The position numbers and the translations under genes were made by a program. A model generated the notes under the pieces. That model was not told where the DNA came from. It ran no database searches and was given only the letters and a program-made list of their open reading frames with translations. A DNA stretch of 64,000 nucleotides, from assembly GCF_001544915.2 (NCBI RefSeq), contig NZ_FCOE02000002.1:1-64000 (forward strand), written 5' to 3'. This stretch comes from Caballeronia pedi (lineage in GTDB: Bacteria > Pseudomonadota > Gammaproteobacteria > Burkholderiales > Burkholderiaceae). Every line of letters starts with the position of its first letter. Within the stretch, counting starts at the first letter, position 1. Of the stretch, positions 1 through 8,637 are shown one piece after another.

Positions 1-159
<159 letters not shown>

Positions 160-283
160 CGAAAGCAATACACCGGCGCAGCGCGCCCGACGCGACATCA
201 AATCACTATAAGCGTCGAGCCGACAGCGCAGCGCCGGTGCCATTCCGAGCATCATTAACCTGAGAGAATTGAGGAGTATCAGC

Positions 284-1027
284 ATGACTAAGCGAATCGC
301 ACTGGTGACGGGCGGCATGGGCGGACTCGGCGAGGCAGTCGCCATCAAGCTGCACGACGCGGGCTACGCGGTTGTCGTGACGCATTCGCCGGGCAACGCG
401 AAGGCCGGCGAATGGCTCGCGAGCATGGATCGCCAGGGCCGCAACTTCCGCGCGTACGCGGTCGATGTCGCCGATTACGATTCCGCGCAGCACTGCGTGG
501 CGAAGATCCAGGCCGAAGTCGGCCCGATCGACATCCTCGTGAACAACGCCGGCATCACGCAGGACACGACCTTCAAGAAGATGACCAAGGTGAACTGGGA
601 CGCCGTGCTGCGCACCAATCTCGATTCGGTCTTCAACATGACCAAGCCCGTTTGCGAAGAGATGGTGTCGCGCGGCTGGGGCCGCATCATCAACATTTCG
701 TCGGTGAATGGCTCGAAAGGCCAGATCGGTCAGACGAACTATTCGGCTGCGAAGGCGGGCATGCACGGTTTCACGAAGTCGCTCGCGCTCGAAGTCGCGA
801 AGAAGGGCGTGACCGTGAACACGATCTCGCCGGGCTATCTCGCGACCAAGATGGTGACCGCGATTCCGCAGGAGATTCTCGACACGAAGATTCTTCCGCA
901 GATTCCGGCGGGACGTCTCGGCAAGCCCGAGGAAGTCGCGGCGCTCGTCGCGTTCCTGTGCTCCGACGATGCGGGTTTCGTCACCGGTTCGAACATCGCG
1001 ATCAACGGCGGCCAGCACATGAGCTGA
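284..1027 (+). CDS. phaB: acetoacetyl-CoA reductase (NADPH)
   Basis: A 247-residue short-chain dehydrogenase, the usual PhaB length. It reduces acetoacetyl-CoA to (R)-3-hydroxybutyryl-CoA for PHB synthase. Visible motifs are the Rossmann glycine motif TGGMGGLG (residues 9-16), NNAG (87-90) and the catalytic set S140, Y153, K157 with YSAAK. The region around residues 139-157 (ISSVNGSKGQIGQTNYSAAK) is characteristic of PhaB. The ATG at 284 is chosen because GAGGAG at 271-276 gives a good ribosome site; an in-frame TTG at 269 lies upstream of that site. It sits 124 bp after phaA, probably in the same operon. No phaR repressor follows. Confidence 0.95.
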   Translation: MTKRIALVTGGMGGLGEAVAIKLHDAGYAVVVTHSPGNAKAGEWLASMDRQGRNFRAYAVDVADYDSAQHCVAKIQAEVGPIDILVNNAGITQDTTFKKMTKVNWDAVLRTNLDSVFNMTKPVCEEMVSRGWGRIINISSVNGSKGQIGQTNYSAAKAGMHGFTKSLALEVAKKGVTVNTISPGYLATKMVTAIPQEILDTKILPQIPAGRLGKPEEVAALVAFLCSDDAGFVTGSNIAINGGQHMS

Positions 1028-1033
1028 TGCGTT

Positions 1034-1064
1034 CAGGCGGCGCGCGGGATTCGTGCGCTGCCTG
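1034..1064 (+). terminator. hairpin after phaB, possible terminator
   Basis: CAGGCGGCGC (1034-1043) pairs with GCGCTGCCTG (1055-1064) with one mismatch across an 11-nt loop, seven bases after the phaB stop. The following sequence (acattt) has only a short T-run, so it is at best a weak intrinsic terminator. Confidence 0.4.
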
Positions 1065-1184
1065 ACATTTGCGCGTCTCACCTTCGTCACGCGCCCGCGC
1101 GACGATATCCACGCGCGAGACGACACGTTCTCGCGCGTCGATTCAATCTTCATCCGTAACCTTCGCTCTCCGACGGACCGTGCC

Positions 1185-1403
1185 ATGAACAATCTCGGCG
1201 CAGGCACACATTCCTATAGCGTCGGTCATCTCGACTCGGCGATCGAACACCTCGAGCAGGTACTCAGCCTCGAAGGGGCGAATTCGCTCTTCTCCAAGAC
1301 CTACTGGCGCGGACGCGTCGTGCAGGCGCTTTCTATGCCGGGGCTCGCGCCGTGTCAGCATTCGCGCCTACAGCGCTTGCTGGAGCGCATCGCGCAGGCT
1401 TGA
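1185..1403 (+). CDS. hypothetical protein, 72 residues
   Basis: A small soluble protein without signal peptide or membrane segment. Residues 12-30 (SVGHLDSAIEHLEQVLSLE) look like one amphipathic helix of TPR character, and the C-terminus is basic and helical (QRLLERIAQA). I recognise no family. The ATG at 1185 is preceded only by a weak purine stretch. A reading frame continues upstream, but the residues encoded before 1185 are Arg/Thr-rich and look non-coding. It follows phaB after 157 bp and precedes a lipoprotein gene on the same strand; no functional link is evident. Confidence 0.5.
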   Translation: MNNLGAGTHSYSVGHLDSAIEHLEQVLSLEGANSLFSKTYWRGRVVQALSMPGLAPCQHSRLQRLLERIAQA

Positions 1404-1501
1404 GCGGCCGCGACGGACTGCCGGCTTTCCTCTGATCCGTGAAGAAATTTGCGGGCGCTTGTACCATTCGGGCCGTGTCTCAAAATTCACGGTCCTCGAA
1501 T

Positions 1502-1831
1502 ATGTTTTCTTCCATCAGATCAATGTTCTCGACGCGGCGCGCGTTCGGGACGATCGCACTCATTTGCCTGCTTACTGCATGTGGCACGACGAACGGCGTC
1601 ACCGCCGGCGCGAAGCCCGATACGTACACGGTCACCGGCAAGGCGACGGGCACGCGCATGTCGTGGGTGACCGCGCGCAATGCCGCGATGGACGCCGCCA
1701 GCGACTACTGCAAGCAGCGCTCGCAGCGCGTGGTGGTTCGGTCGGAGGCGACCAGCGGTATTCGTTCGCTCGAAGAGCAGACTGCTACCGTTTCATTCAG
1801 TTGCGTGGCGGAGAGTGCCGCGCGGGGGTGA
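1502..1831 (+). CDS. small lipoprotein, 109 residues
   Basis: The N-terminus has basic residues, a hydrophobic stretch (FGTIALICLL) and a lipobox LTAC, so it is probably exported and acylated. The mature part (about 85 residues) contains YTVTGKATGTRMSWVTARN, a Cys-containing helix (AASDYCKQRSQRVVVRSE) and a terminal strand ending in FSCVAES; the two mature cysteines could form a disulfide. This pattern resembles short envelope lipoproteins common in Burkholderiales, but I cannot name a function. An in-frame GTG at 1439 would add 21 residues before the signal sequence and is less likely. Confidence 0.65.
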   Translation: MFSSIRSMFSTRRAFGTIALICLLTACGTTNGVTAGAKPDTYTVTGKATGTRMSWVTARNAAMDAASDYCKQRSQRVVVRSEATSGIRSLEEQTATVSFSCVAESAARG

Positions 1832-1835
1832 CACC

Positions 1836-1887
1836 GTCAGAACGTAAAAATAGACATTGACAAATTCTGACTTTGCAGTAAATTTAC
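1836..1887 (+). promoter_or_regulatory. marR promoter with operator-like repeats
   Basis: TTGACA (1857-1862) and TAAATT (1879-1884) are spaced 16 bp and form a good sigma-70 promoter 35-65 bp before marR. A perfect inverted pair GTCAGAA (1836-1842) / TTCTGAC (1865-1871) brackets the -35 box. A perfect 10-bp palindrome GTAAATTTAC (1878-1887) covers the -10 box. The CTGAC/GTCAG half-sites are the same as those in the two palindromes inside the downstream efflux operon, which suggests autoregulation by the linked MarR protein. Confidence 0.6.
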
Positions 1888-1921
1888 GGTCCATGGACGT
1901 TCGCAGCACCGGAGAACCAAC

Positions 1922-2359
1922 ATGGATCACTACACCCCTGAAACTTTTTCCCTGACCAAGAGCGTCGGCTTCGCCGTCAACAAGGCGCGCAACGTCCTGG
2001 TCGGCGAGTTGGACGCGGCCTTGAAGGATCTCGGCATCACCACCCAGCAGACGGGCATTCTCATGTCCATGCGCGGCGGCGTGACGCAAACGCCGTTCGA
2101 ACTGTCGAAACTGCTCGGCATCGATACCGGCCTCATGACGCGCATGCTCGACAAGCTCGAAACCAGGGGCTTGCTGCAACGCACGCGCAGTCTGGAAGAT
2201 CGCCGCGTGGTCAATCTCACGCTGACGCGCGAAGGCGAAAAAGTCGCCGACACCTTGCCGCATATCGTGCCGGTGGTGCTGAACAGGCGTCTCAGAAAGT
2301 TCAGCAAGAGCGAGTTTCAGGAGTTGCGCCGCCTGCTCGACAAATTTCTCGAAGACTGA
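1922..2359 (+). CDS. MarR-family transcriptional regulator of the efflux operon
   Basis: A 145-residue protein of normal MarR length. The winged helix-turn-helix spans about residues 55-105 (TPFELSKLLGIDTGLMTRML recognition region, then the wing RSLEDRRVVNLTLT). N- and C-terminal helices would form the dimer interface. MarR proteins usually repress adjacent efflux genes and release DNA on binding phenolic or other ligands. It is the first gene of a + strand cluster with an outer-membrane factor, an EmrA-like adaptor and an EmrB-like pump, the standard EmrRAB-like arrangement. Repeats in its own promoter and in the operon gaps share CTGAC half-sites. Confidence 0.9.
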   Translation: MDHYTPETFSLTKSVGFAVNKARNVLVGELDAALKDLGITTQQTGILMSMRGGVTQTPFELSKLLGIDTGLMTRMLDKLETRGLLQRTRSLEDRRVVNLTLTREGEKVADTLPHIVPVVLNRRLRKFSKSEFQELRRLLDKFLED

Positions 2360-2415
2360 GCGCGCGCCGCATGTCGCCCGCGCATTTTTTTTCGTCCATT
2401 TATCTGACAGGTCAG
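2360..2415 (+). promoter_or_regulatory. marR-OMF gap: T-run with weak hairpin, then CTGACAGGTCAG palindrome
   Basis: After the marR stop a short GC stem (GCGCG at 2360-2364 with CGCGC at 2379-2383) is followed by eight T (2385-2392), resembling a weak intrinsic terminator. Then comes the palindrome CTGACAGGTCAG (2404-2415), only 3 nt before the next start codon and overlapping its ribosome site. The same T-run, CG-N2-CA-N2-TA and palindrome layout recurs at 5136-5164. A MarR operator is the simplest reading; an effect on translation is also possible because of its position. Confidence 0.5.
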
Positions 2416-2418
2416 AAA

Positions 2419-3888
2419 ATGAAAAAGCAATCAAATCGTCGTACGTTCGTATCGCGCGTAACGAAAACAGGCGTCACGCTGATGTTCGCCGCCGTGCTCT
2501 CGGCCTGCGCGAATTACGCCGGCATCCACAGCGACAAGGAAATAGCCCAGCCGCAAACATACGCCACGCAACAGAGCCTGCCCGCCGACGAAGGCCGCTG
2601 GCCCGCGCCCGACTGGGCCGATCAGTTTGGCGATGCCCAACTGCGCGCGCTGCTCGACGAAGCCCTCACCGGCAACCCGACGCTCGACCAGGCGCGCGCC
2701 CGCATCGCGGCGGCGTCGGCGTATAGCGAAACCGCGCGGGCGAACACGATGCCGCAAGTCGGCGCGTCATATTCGTACACGCGTCAACGCTTTTCCGAGA
2801 ATGCGCTCGTGCCGCCGCCGTACGCCGGCTCGTGGCAGTCCGAGAACAAGGGGCTGCTGTCGGCTTCCTATGAGCTCGATCTGTGGGGCAAGAACCGCGC
2901 GGCGCTCGACGCCGCCGTTTCGCAAGTCCAGGCGAGCACGGCGGATGCGCAAGCCGTGCGCCTCGCGCTCGATGCGTCCATTGCCCGGTCGTACAACCAG
3001 CTCGCGCGGCTCTATGCGCTGCGCGACATCGCGCAGAACGAGGTCGGCGAGCGCGAGCGGATCGTGCGCATCACCGCGAGCCGCATCGCCAACGGGCTCG
3101 ACACCGAAGTAGAACGCAAGACCGCCGAGGCCGATCTCGCATCGAGCCGCGCGACGCTCGGCGCGCTGGATGGCCGCATCGTCGCGACGCGCTATCAGCT
3201 CGCGGCGCTCGTCGGCAAGGGTCCGGATCGCGGGCTGTCGATCGCGCGTCCGCAACTCGGCATCGGCGATGACGTGCGCCTGCCCGCCAATCTCCCCGCC
3301 GATCTCGTGAGCCGCCGCCCGGACATCGTCGCGGCGCGCTGGCGCGTCGACGCGATGACGCACGACATCAAGGAAGCCAAGGCGGAGTTCTATCCCGACA
3401 TCAATCTGAGCGCGTCGCTCGGGCTCGACGCGTTCGGTTTCGGCCGGCTGCTGACGGCGGCGAGCCGCACGATGTCGGCGGGCCCGGCGATCCATCTGCC
3501 GATCTTCGACGGCGGTGCGCTGCGCGCCCAGTTGAAAGGCCGCTATGCCGATTTCGATTACGCCGTCGCGACCTACAACCAGACGCTCGTCACCGCGCTC
3601 AGCGACGTCGCCACGCAACTCTCGCAAATCCGTTCGACCGACGCGCAACTCGTCGATGCGAACGCCGCGCAGGACGCCGCCCACAGCGCGCAACAACTCG
3701 CGCTCACGCAATATCGCGCGGGGCTCGCGAATCAGCTCACCGTGCTCAACGCCGAGACCAACGCACTCGCGGCCGAACGCGCGGTCGCGAATCTGAAGAT
3801 GGACCGGCGCGACCAGCAGATCGCGCTTGCAGCCGCGTTGGGCGGCGGCTACATCGACACATCCGCCAATGCGCTGGCCGCACGCTGA
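2419..3888 (+). CDS. outer-membrane efflux lipoprotein (NodT/OprM family)
   Basis: A 489-residue TolC-like outer-membrane factor. A signal sequence ends in lipobox LSAC, with the lipidated Cys at residue 30. The mature protein has the two tandem OEP repeats of the NodT family: the first includes ASYELDLWGKNRAALDAA, the second LPADLVSRRPDIVAARWRVD followed by EFYPDINLSASLGL. These are near-invariant motifs of the group. It would form the trimeric exit duct for the adaptor and MFS pump encoded next. ATG at 2419 is chosen over an upstream frame extension because the signal peptide begins there and AGG at 2409-2411 gives a ribosome site. Confidence 0.93.
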   Translation: MKKQSNRRTFVSRVTKTGVTLMFAAVLSACANYAGIHSDKEIAQPQTYATQQSLPADEGRWPAPDWADQFGDAQLRALLDEALTGNPTLDQARARIAAASAYSETARANTMPQVGASYSYTRQRFSENALVPPPYAGSWQSENKGLLSASYELDLWGKNRAALDAAVSQVQASTADAQAVRLALDASIARSYNQLARLYALRDIAQNEVGERERIVRITASRIANGLDTEVERKTAEADLASSRATLGALDGRIVATRYQLAALVGKGPDRGLSIARPQLGIGDDVRLPANLPADLVSRRPDIVAARWRVDAMTHDIKEAKAEFYPDINLSASLGLDAFGFGRLLTAASRTMSAGPAIHLPIFDGGALRAQLKGRYADFDYAVATYNQTLVTALSDVATQLSQIRSTDAQLVDANAAQDAAHSAQQLALTQYRAGLANQLTVLNAETNALAAERAVANLKMDRRDQQIALAAALGGGYIDTSANALAAR

Positions 3889-3915
3889 TCGACCCTATTG
3901 AACCGGAGCACCGAC

Positions 3916-5127
3916 ATGAGCGACACCTTCACCACCGAACGCAGCATCACGGATCAACCCCAACCGGCCGCCGACCTCAAACCGCGCAAGACGCGCAAGC
4001 TGCTGCTCTCATTGCTCGCGGCGGCGATCGTGGCGGCGGGCGCGGGCTGGACCGGCTACTACTACACCACAGGCCGCTATTTCGAATCGACCGACGATGC
4101 GTACGTCAGCGGCAATCTCGTGCAACTGACGCCGGAAGTGAGCGGCACCGTGATCGCAGTGAACGCCGACGACACGCAGATCGTGCGTCAGGGCGCGCCG
4201 CTCGTCACGCTCGACGCCGCCGACGCACAAGTCGCGCTCGCCAACGCCGAAGCGAATCTCGCGCAGACGGTCCGGCAAGTGAGCAGCCTGTACGTCAACA
4301 ATGCGTACTACGCCGCCACCGTCGCGCAACGTCAAGCCGATCTGACGCGCGCGCAGTCCGACCTGAAACGCCGCCTGACGATCGCCGAATCGGGCGCGGT
4401 GTCCGGCGAAGACATCGCACACGCGCGCGATGCCGTGAGCGCCGCGCAGGCGGCCCTCGACGCGGTGCGTCAGCAATCCGAAGCGAATCACGCACTCACG
4501 GACCGCACGTCGATCGAACGGCATCCGAACGTGCAGGCCGCCGCGACGAAGGTGCGCGACGCGTGGCTCGATCACGCGCGCAACACGCTGCCCGCGCCGG
4601 TGACCGGCTATGTCGCGCGCCGCTCCGTGCAGGTCGGCCAGCGCGTCGCGCCCGGCACGCCGCTCATGGCGATCGTGCCGCTCGACGGCGTCTGGGTCGA
4701 TGCCAATTTCAAGGAAGTGCAGCTCGCGCACATGCGCATCGGGCAGCCGGTCACGCTGAGCGCCGATGCGTACGGTTCGAAGGTGAAGTATCACGGTCAC
4801 GTCGAGGGTTTCTCGGCGGGCACGGGCGCGGCCTTCGCCGTGCTGCCCGCGCAGAACGCGACGGGCAACTGGATCAAGGTCGTGCAACGCCTGCCGGTGC
4901 GCATCCGGCTCGATCAGCGCGAATTGGACGCGCATCCATTGCGCATCGGACTTTCGATGGATGTGGAAGTGGCAACGCGCGATGAATCGGGCACGCAGCT
5001 GGGCGCGGCATCGACCACGTCGTATCGGACCGACGTCTTCAGCCGTTACGGCGAAGAGGCGAACGCGGAGATCGAAAGGATCATCGCGGAGAACGCGATG
5101 CCGCAGGGTTCGCGTGCGGCCCGCTGA
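3916..5127 (+). CDS. emrA: EmrA-type membrane fusion protein (HlyD family)
   Basis: A 403-residue periplasmic adaptor. A short cytoplasmic tail is followed by one membrane anchor (about residues 30-52, LLLSLLAAAIVAAGAGWTGY) and the FESTDDAYVSGN motif diagnostic of EmrA/HlyD adaptors. Lipoyl-like halves flank an alpha-helical hairpin (about 100-220), and a beta-barrel holds VWVDANFKEVQLAHMRIGQP. It links the inner-membrane MFS pump to the outer-membrane factor. Start ATG 3916 is preceded by CGGAG. It follows the OMF gene by 27 bp, and its stop codon lies in the loop of a terminator-like hairpin. Confidence 0.94.
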   Translation: MSDTFTTERSITDQPQPAADLKPRKTRKLLLSLLAAAIVAAGAGWTGYYYTTGRYFESTDDAYVSGNLVQLTPEVSGTVIAVNADDTQIVRQGAPLVTLDAADAQVALANAEANLAQTVRQVSSLYVNNAYYAATVAQRQADLTRAQSDLKRRLTIAESGAVSGEDIAHARDAVSAAQAALDAVRQQSEANHALTDRTSIERHPNVQAAATKVRDAWLDHARNTLPAPVTGYVARRSVQVGQRVAPGTPLMAIVPLDGVWVDANFKEVQLAHMRIGQPVTLSADAYGSKVKYHGHVEGFSAGTGAAFAVLPAQNATGNWIKVVQRLPVRIRLDQRELDAHPLRIGLSMDVEVATRDESGTQLGAASTTSYRTDVFSRYGEEANAEIERIIAENAMPQGSRAAR

Positions 5128-5164
5128 CACGCGAATTTTTTCGATCAAATAACTGACAGGTCAG
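5109..5164 (+). promoter_or_regulatory. emrA-emrB gap: attenuator-like hairpin and CTGACAGGTCAG palindrome
   Basis: TTCGCGTG (5109-5116) pairs perfectly with CACGCGAA (5128-5135), with the emrA stop TGA (5125-5127) in the loop, and is followed by six T (5136-5141). This is a convincing intrinsic terminator or attenuator inside the operon. Twelve bases later the palindrome ACTGACAGGTCAGT (5152-5165) repeats the element found before the OMF gene. Together they suggest separate control of emrB. Confidence 0.6.
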
Positions 5165-5187
5165 TCATAGACAATTCAGGTGATGCA

Positions 5188-6741
5188 ATGAACCCGACGA
5201 CTCAACCCGCGCCGCTGCAAGGCGGAAAACTCGTGCTGGCGACGCTCGCCGTCGCGCTCGCGACCTTCATGAACGTGCTCGATTCATCGATCGCCAATGT
5301 CGCGATTCCGACCATCGCGGGCAATCTCGGCGTATCCGTCGACGAAGGCACGTGGGTCATCACGCTCTTCGCCGCCGCCAACGCGATCTCGATTCCGCTG
5401 ACCGGGTGGCTCACGCAGCGCGTCGGACAGATCAAGCTGTTCGTGTGGGCAATCCTGTTGTTCGTCGTGTCGTCGTGGCTGTGCGGCATCGCACCGAATC
5501 TGCCGACGCTGCTGGCCGCGCGCATACTGCAAGGCGCGGTGGCCGGCCCGCTGATTCCGCTGTCGCAGGCCATTCTGCTCGGTTCCTATCCGAAAGAGAA
5601 AAGCTCGACCGCGCTCGCTCTCTGGGCGATGACCGCGACTGTCGGCCCCATCGCCGGACCCGCGCTCGGCGGCTGGATCACCGATAGCTATTCGTGGTCG
5701 TGGATCTTCTACATCAACATTCCGGTCGGGCTGTTCGCGGCGGGCGTGACGTGGGCGATCTATCGCGAACGCGAAACGCCGGTGAAGCGCGTGCCGATCG
5801 ACAAGATCGGGCTGATTTCGCTGATCGCCTGGGTCGCGTCGTTGCAGATCATGCTCGACAAGGGCAAGGATCTCGACTGGTTCGATTCGCCGGTGATCGT
5901 CGCGCTGGGCGTGTTCGCGCTCGTCAGCTTCGTCTTCTTTCTGATCTGGGAATTGACGGAAAAGAACCCCGTCATCGACATCAAACTCTTCACGGGGCGC
6001 AATTTTCTGGGCGGGACGGTGGCGATTTCCGTCGCCTATGCGGTGTTCTTCTCGAACCTCGTGCTGCTGCCGCAATGGATGCAGGGCTATCTCGGCTACC
6101 GTTCCGTCGATGCCGGTCTCGTCACCGCGCCGCTCGGCATTTTCGCCGTGATCCTCGCGCCCGTGATGGGCAAGCTGATGCCCCGCTCCGATGCCCGCGT
6201 GCTCGCCACGCTCGCGTTCTTCGGCTTTGCGGCCGTGTTCTTCATGCGCTCGCACTACACCACTGGTGTCGATACGTACACGCTCGTCGTGCCGACGCTC
6301 CTGCAAGGCATTCCGACCGCGCTGTTCTTCGTGCCGCTCACGGCGATCATTCTGTCCGGCCTGCCGCCCGCGAAGATTCCTGCAGCGGCGGGGCTCTCGA
6401 ACTTCGTGCGCGTGTTCGCGGGCGCAGTGGGCACCTCGCTCGCGACGACGGGCTGGAATGACCGGACCATCCTGCATCACGCGCAGCTTGTCGAGCAGGC
6501 GAGCGTGCATAACCCCGCGTTCGTCGGCGCGATCGATTCGATGCAGAGCGCGCTCGGCGGCAGTCCGTCGCAGGCGCTGGCGTTCTTCGAACGTTCGCTG
6601 ACGACGCAAGCCGCGATGCTCGGTCTCAACGACATCTTCTGGCTGTCCGCCGTGATCTTCATCGCGATCGTGCCGTTGATCTGGCTGACGAAGCCTGGCA
6701 AGGGCGCGGGTGCAGGCGCGGCGGGGGCGGGCGGGCATTAG
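5188..6741 (+). CDS. emrB: EmrB-type MFS drug exporter (DHA2, 14 TM)
   Basis: A 517-residue major facilitator of the 14-helix DHA2 group. The first helix carries TFMNVLDSSIANVAIPTIAG, the conserved DHA2 motif with a membrane Asp. WVITLFAAANAISIPLTGWL, then QRVGQIKLF, is motif A. ALWAMTATVGPIAGPALGGW is antiporter motif C. It would export hydrophobic drugs in exchange for protons through the adaptor and OMF encoded upstream. AGGTGA at 5178-5183 is the ribosome site. The C-terminus ends in a Gly/Ala-rich tail. It is the last gene of the marR operon. Confidence 0.94.
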   Translation: MNPTTQPAPLQGGKLVLATLAVALATFMNVLDSSIANVAIPTIAGNLGVSVDEGTWVITLFAAANAISIPLTGWLTQRVGQIKLFVWAILLFVVSSWLCGIAPNLPTLLAARILQGAVAGPLIPLSQAILLGSYPKEKSSTALALWAMTATVGPIAGPALGGWITDSYSWSWIFYINIPVGLFAAGVTWAIYRERETPVKRVPIDKIGLISLIAWVASLQIMLDKGKDLDWFDSPVIVALGVFALVSFVFFLIWELTEKNPVIDIKLFTGRNFLGGTVAISVAYAVFFSNLVLLPQWMQGYLGYRSVDAGLVTAPLGIFAVILAPVMGKLMPRSDARVLATLAFFGFAAVFFMRSHYTTGVDTYTLVVPTLLQGIPTALFFVPLTAIILSGLPPAKIPAAAGLSNFVRVFAGAVGTSLATTGWNDRTILHHAQLVEQASVHNPAFVGAIDSMQSALGGSPSQALAFFERSLTTQAAMLGLNDIFWLSAVIFIAIVPLIWLTKPGKGAGAGAAGAGGH

Positions 6742-6856
6742 CCAGTGATCCTGAATTTGTACGCGCGACGCAAGACTGTTGGTCCGCGACGGGTGTGCAA
6801 ATACGTGAACAAAGCGCCTAGATTGAATTGTTACCTTCACTACTGGAGCCATGCAA

Positions 6857-7057
6857 ATGAAATTCTCAGTCAAGCAGCACATTCATTCCGACGATATCGC
6901 AACGCTCGAACACGCGATGCGTACCGTCGACGCCGATGCGAAAGTGCAAGTCGACATCGATACGAAGACGGTCAGCGTCGACTCGTGGCTGATGCCTGAA
7001 GAGTTCATCGTCGCGTTCGTCGATGAAGAGTACGACGTGCGGATAGTCGAGGCGTAG
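6857..7057 (+). CDS. small acidic protein, HMA-like fold without CxxC
   Basis: A 66-residue acidic protein with a predicted beta-alpha-beta-beta-alpha-beta order: MKFSVKQHI, a helix through LEHAMRTVD, VQVDIDTKTVSV, a helix PEEFIVAFVDEEYD, and VRIVEA. That is the layout of heavy-metal-associated domains, but the metal-binding CxxC is absent, so metal transport is not supported. ATG 6857 is preferred to the ATG at 6851 because GGAG at 6845-6848 is 8 nt upstream. It lies between the two convergent efflux operons and ends just before a strong terminator. Confidence 0.6.
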   Translation: MKFSVKQHIHSDDIATLEHAMRTVDADAKVQVDIDTKTVSVDSWLMPEEFIVAFVDEEYDVRIVEA

Positions 7058-7075
7058 TCGGAAGGCGCCCAACGA

Positions 7076-7105
7076 AAAGGCCGGAGCCATCACGCTCCGG
7101 CCTTC
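7076..7105. terminator. bidirectional intrinsic terminator
   Basis: AAGGCCGGAGC (7077-7087) pairs perfectly with GCTCCGGCCTT (7094-7104) across a 6-nt loop, flanked by A residues on the left and T/C on the right. It sits between the convergent genes ending at 7057 (+) and 7120 (-) and can serve both. Confidence 0.85.
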
Positions 7106-7119
7106 TGCTATCTCACCGC

Positions 7120-8637
7120 TCAATAAGTCGTCTCCCAACCACCCCCAAGCGACTTGCACAACGTGATGAGATTCTCCGCAGCCTTGGCCTTGCTCTGTTC
7201 GAGACTGCTCTGCGCTTCCAGCAACTGCTTCTGCACGTTGAGCACATCGAGATAGTCGAGCGCGCCGGCCTTGTATCGCTGTTGCGCGACGGCGAGCGCG
7301 CGCTGGTTGAGGCTCACCGCCGAGGCGAGCCGGTCGCGCCGGCGCTGTTCGGCATCGTAGACGAGCAACGCGTCGTCCACTTCGCGCCAGGCATCCAGCA
7401 CGGTGCGCTTATACAGAATCGCCGCTTCCTGCTGTTGCGCCTCGCGCAACTGCAACGTGCCCTTGAGACGTCCGCCCTCGAAAATCGGAAACGTGATCGA
7501 CGGCCCGACGACGAATTGCCCCGACGCCCAGTTGGCCAGACTGGAGAGTTGCAGACTCTGAAACCCCGCGCTCCCGTTCAGCGAAATACGCGGATAGAAA
7601 TCGGCCTTCGCCATGCCGATCGAAGCCGTCGCCGCGTGCAACGTCGCCTCGGCCTTCTTGATGTCGGGCCGACGTTGCGCGAGCTCCGACGGAAAGCCGA
7701 CAGGCACCTGATCCGGCAGCTTCGGCACCTCGCGCGTTTCGCTGAGCATGTCGCGCAGCGCGCCCGGCTGCTCGCCGAGCAACACGCCGATTGCATTGAT
7801 GGTGGTATCGCGATGCGATTCGAGCGTCGGAATCAGACTTTCGATGGTCTCCATCTGCGCCGAAGCATTGGCGACGTCCAGGTCCGTCGTGACGCCTTCG
7901 CGCACGCGGATCTTCGTGAGCCTCACGGCATCGCGGGCGATATCGAGGTTCTGTTTCGTGATCTCCAGCAGCGACTGCGTATCGCGCAATTCGACGTAAT
8001 CGCGCGCGATTTCCGCGCGCGCCGAAAGCAGGATCGCGTTGCGGTCTTCATAGGAAGCGTCGGCCAGCGCGCCCGCCGCTTCGACGCCGCGTCGCACGCG
8101 GCCCCAGATATCGATTTCCCATGACGCATCGAAGCCGGCCTGATACAGGTTGTAGGCCGGCGATCCCTTGGAGCCAGGCATGCCCGACACACCGAGGGGC
8201 GCGTCGCCGGACGCCGATTGCGGCTGACTCTGCGACGGCGTCACGCCCAGCAACGACAGCACGCCGTTCTCGCTGCCGCGTTCGCGATAGTACGACGCCG
8301 CGCCATCGAGCGTGGGAAGCTGCGCCGCGCCGGCCACGCGCTGTTCGGCACGGCTTTGACGCAGCCGGGCGGAGGCCGCGGCCACGTCGAGATTGGCGTC
8401 GGCGAGGCGCTTTTCGAGCGCGTTCAGCACGGGATCGTCGAACAGCGTCCACCAGTCCGGGTTGAAGTCGGCCTGCACGGCCTTGCTCGATGCCTGCGCC
8501 GTCTGGGTTCTTTCGAGGACGTCCGGCGTCGCGGACTTCGGCGGTTCGAAGTCCGGCCCGACCGTGCATCCCACCATCGCGAGACTTGCCAGAACGGCGA
8601 GAAGGATCGGGCGAAGCGAAGTATCGAGCGCTCTCAT
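7120..8637 (-). CDS. outer-membrane efflux lipoprotein (NodT family), second system
   Basis: A 505-residue outer-membrane factor. The signal sequence ends at lipobox MVGC with Cys24, followed by TVGPDFEPP, the hallmark start of mature NodT/OprM proteins. Two OEP repeats are visible: ASWEIDIWGRVRRGVEAAGA in the first and SELAQRRPDIKKAEATLHAA with DFYPRISLNGSAGFQ in the second. It is the last gene of a three-gene - strand operon and overlaps the adaptor stop by 4 bp. It differs clearly from the OMF at 2419, so this is a separate pump and not a recent duplicate. Confidence 0.93.
   Translation of the reverse strand: MRALDTSLRPILLAVLASLAMVGCTVGPDFEPPKSATPDVLERTQTAQASSKAVQADFNPDWWTLFDDPVLNALEKRLADANLDVAAASARLRQSRAEQRVAGAAQLPTLDGAASYYRERGSENGVLSLLGVTPSQSQPQSASGDAPLGVSGMPGSKGSPAYNLYQAGFDASWEIDIWGRVRRGVEAAGALADASYEDRNAILLSARAEIARDYVELRDTQSLLEITKQNLDIARDAVRLTKIRVREGVTTDLDVANASAQMETIESLIPTLESHRDTTINAIGVLLGEQPGALRDMLSETREVPKLPDQVPVGFPSELAQRRPDIKKAEATLHAATASIGMAKADFYPRISLNGSAGFQSLQLSSLANWASGQFVVGPSITFPIFEGGRLKGTLQLREAQQQEAAILYKRTVLDAWREVDDALLVYDAEQRRRDRLASAVSLNQRALAVAQQRYKAGALDYLDVLNVQKQLLEAQSSLEQSKAKAAENLITLCKSLGGGWETTY

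Noticed and set aside
160..1403. Search for phaR after phaB
   Set aside because: The protein at 1185 is too short and lacks the PhaR DNA-binding sequence, so no phaR call is made; phaR is probably elsewhere in the genome.
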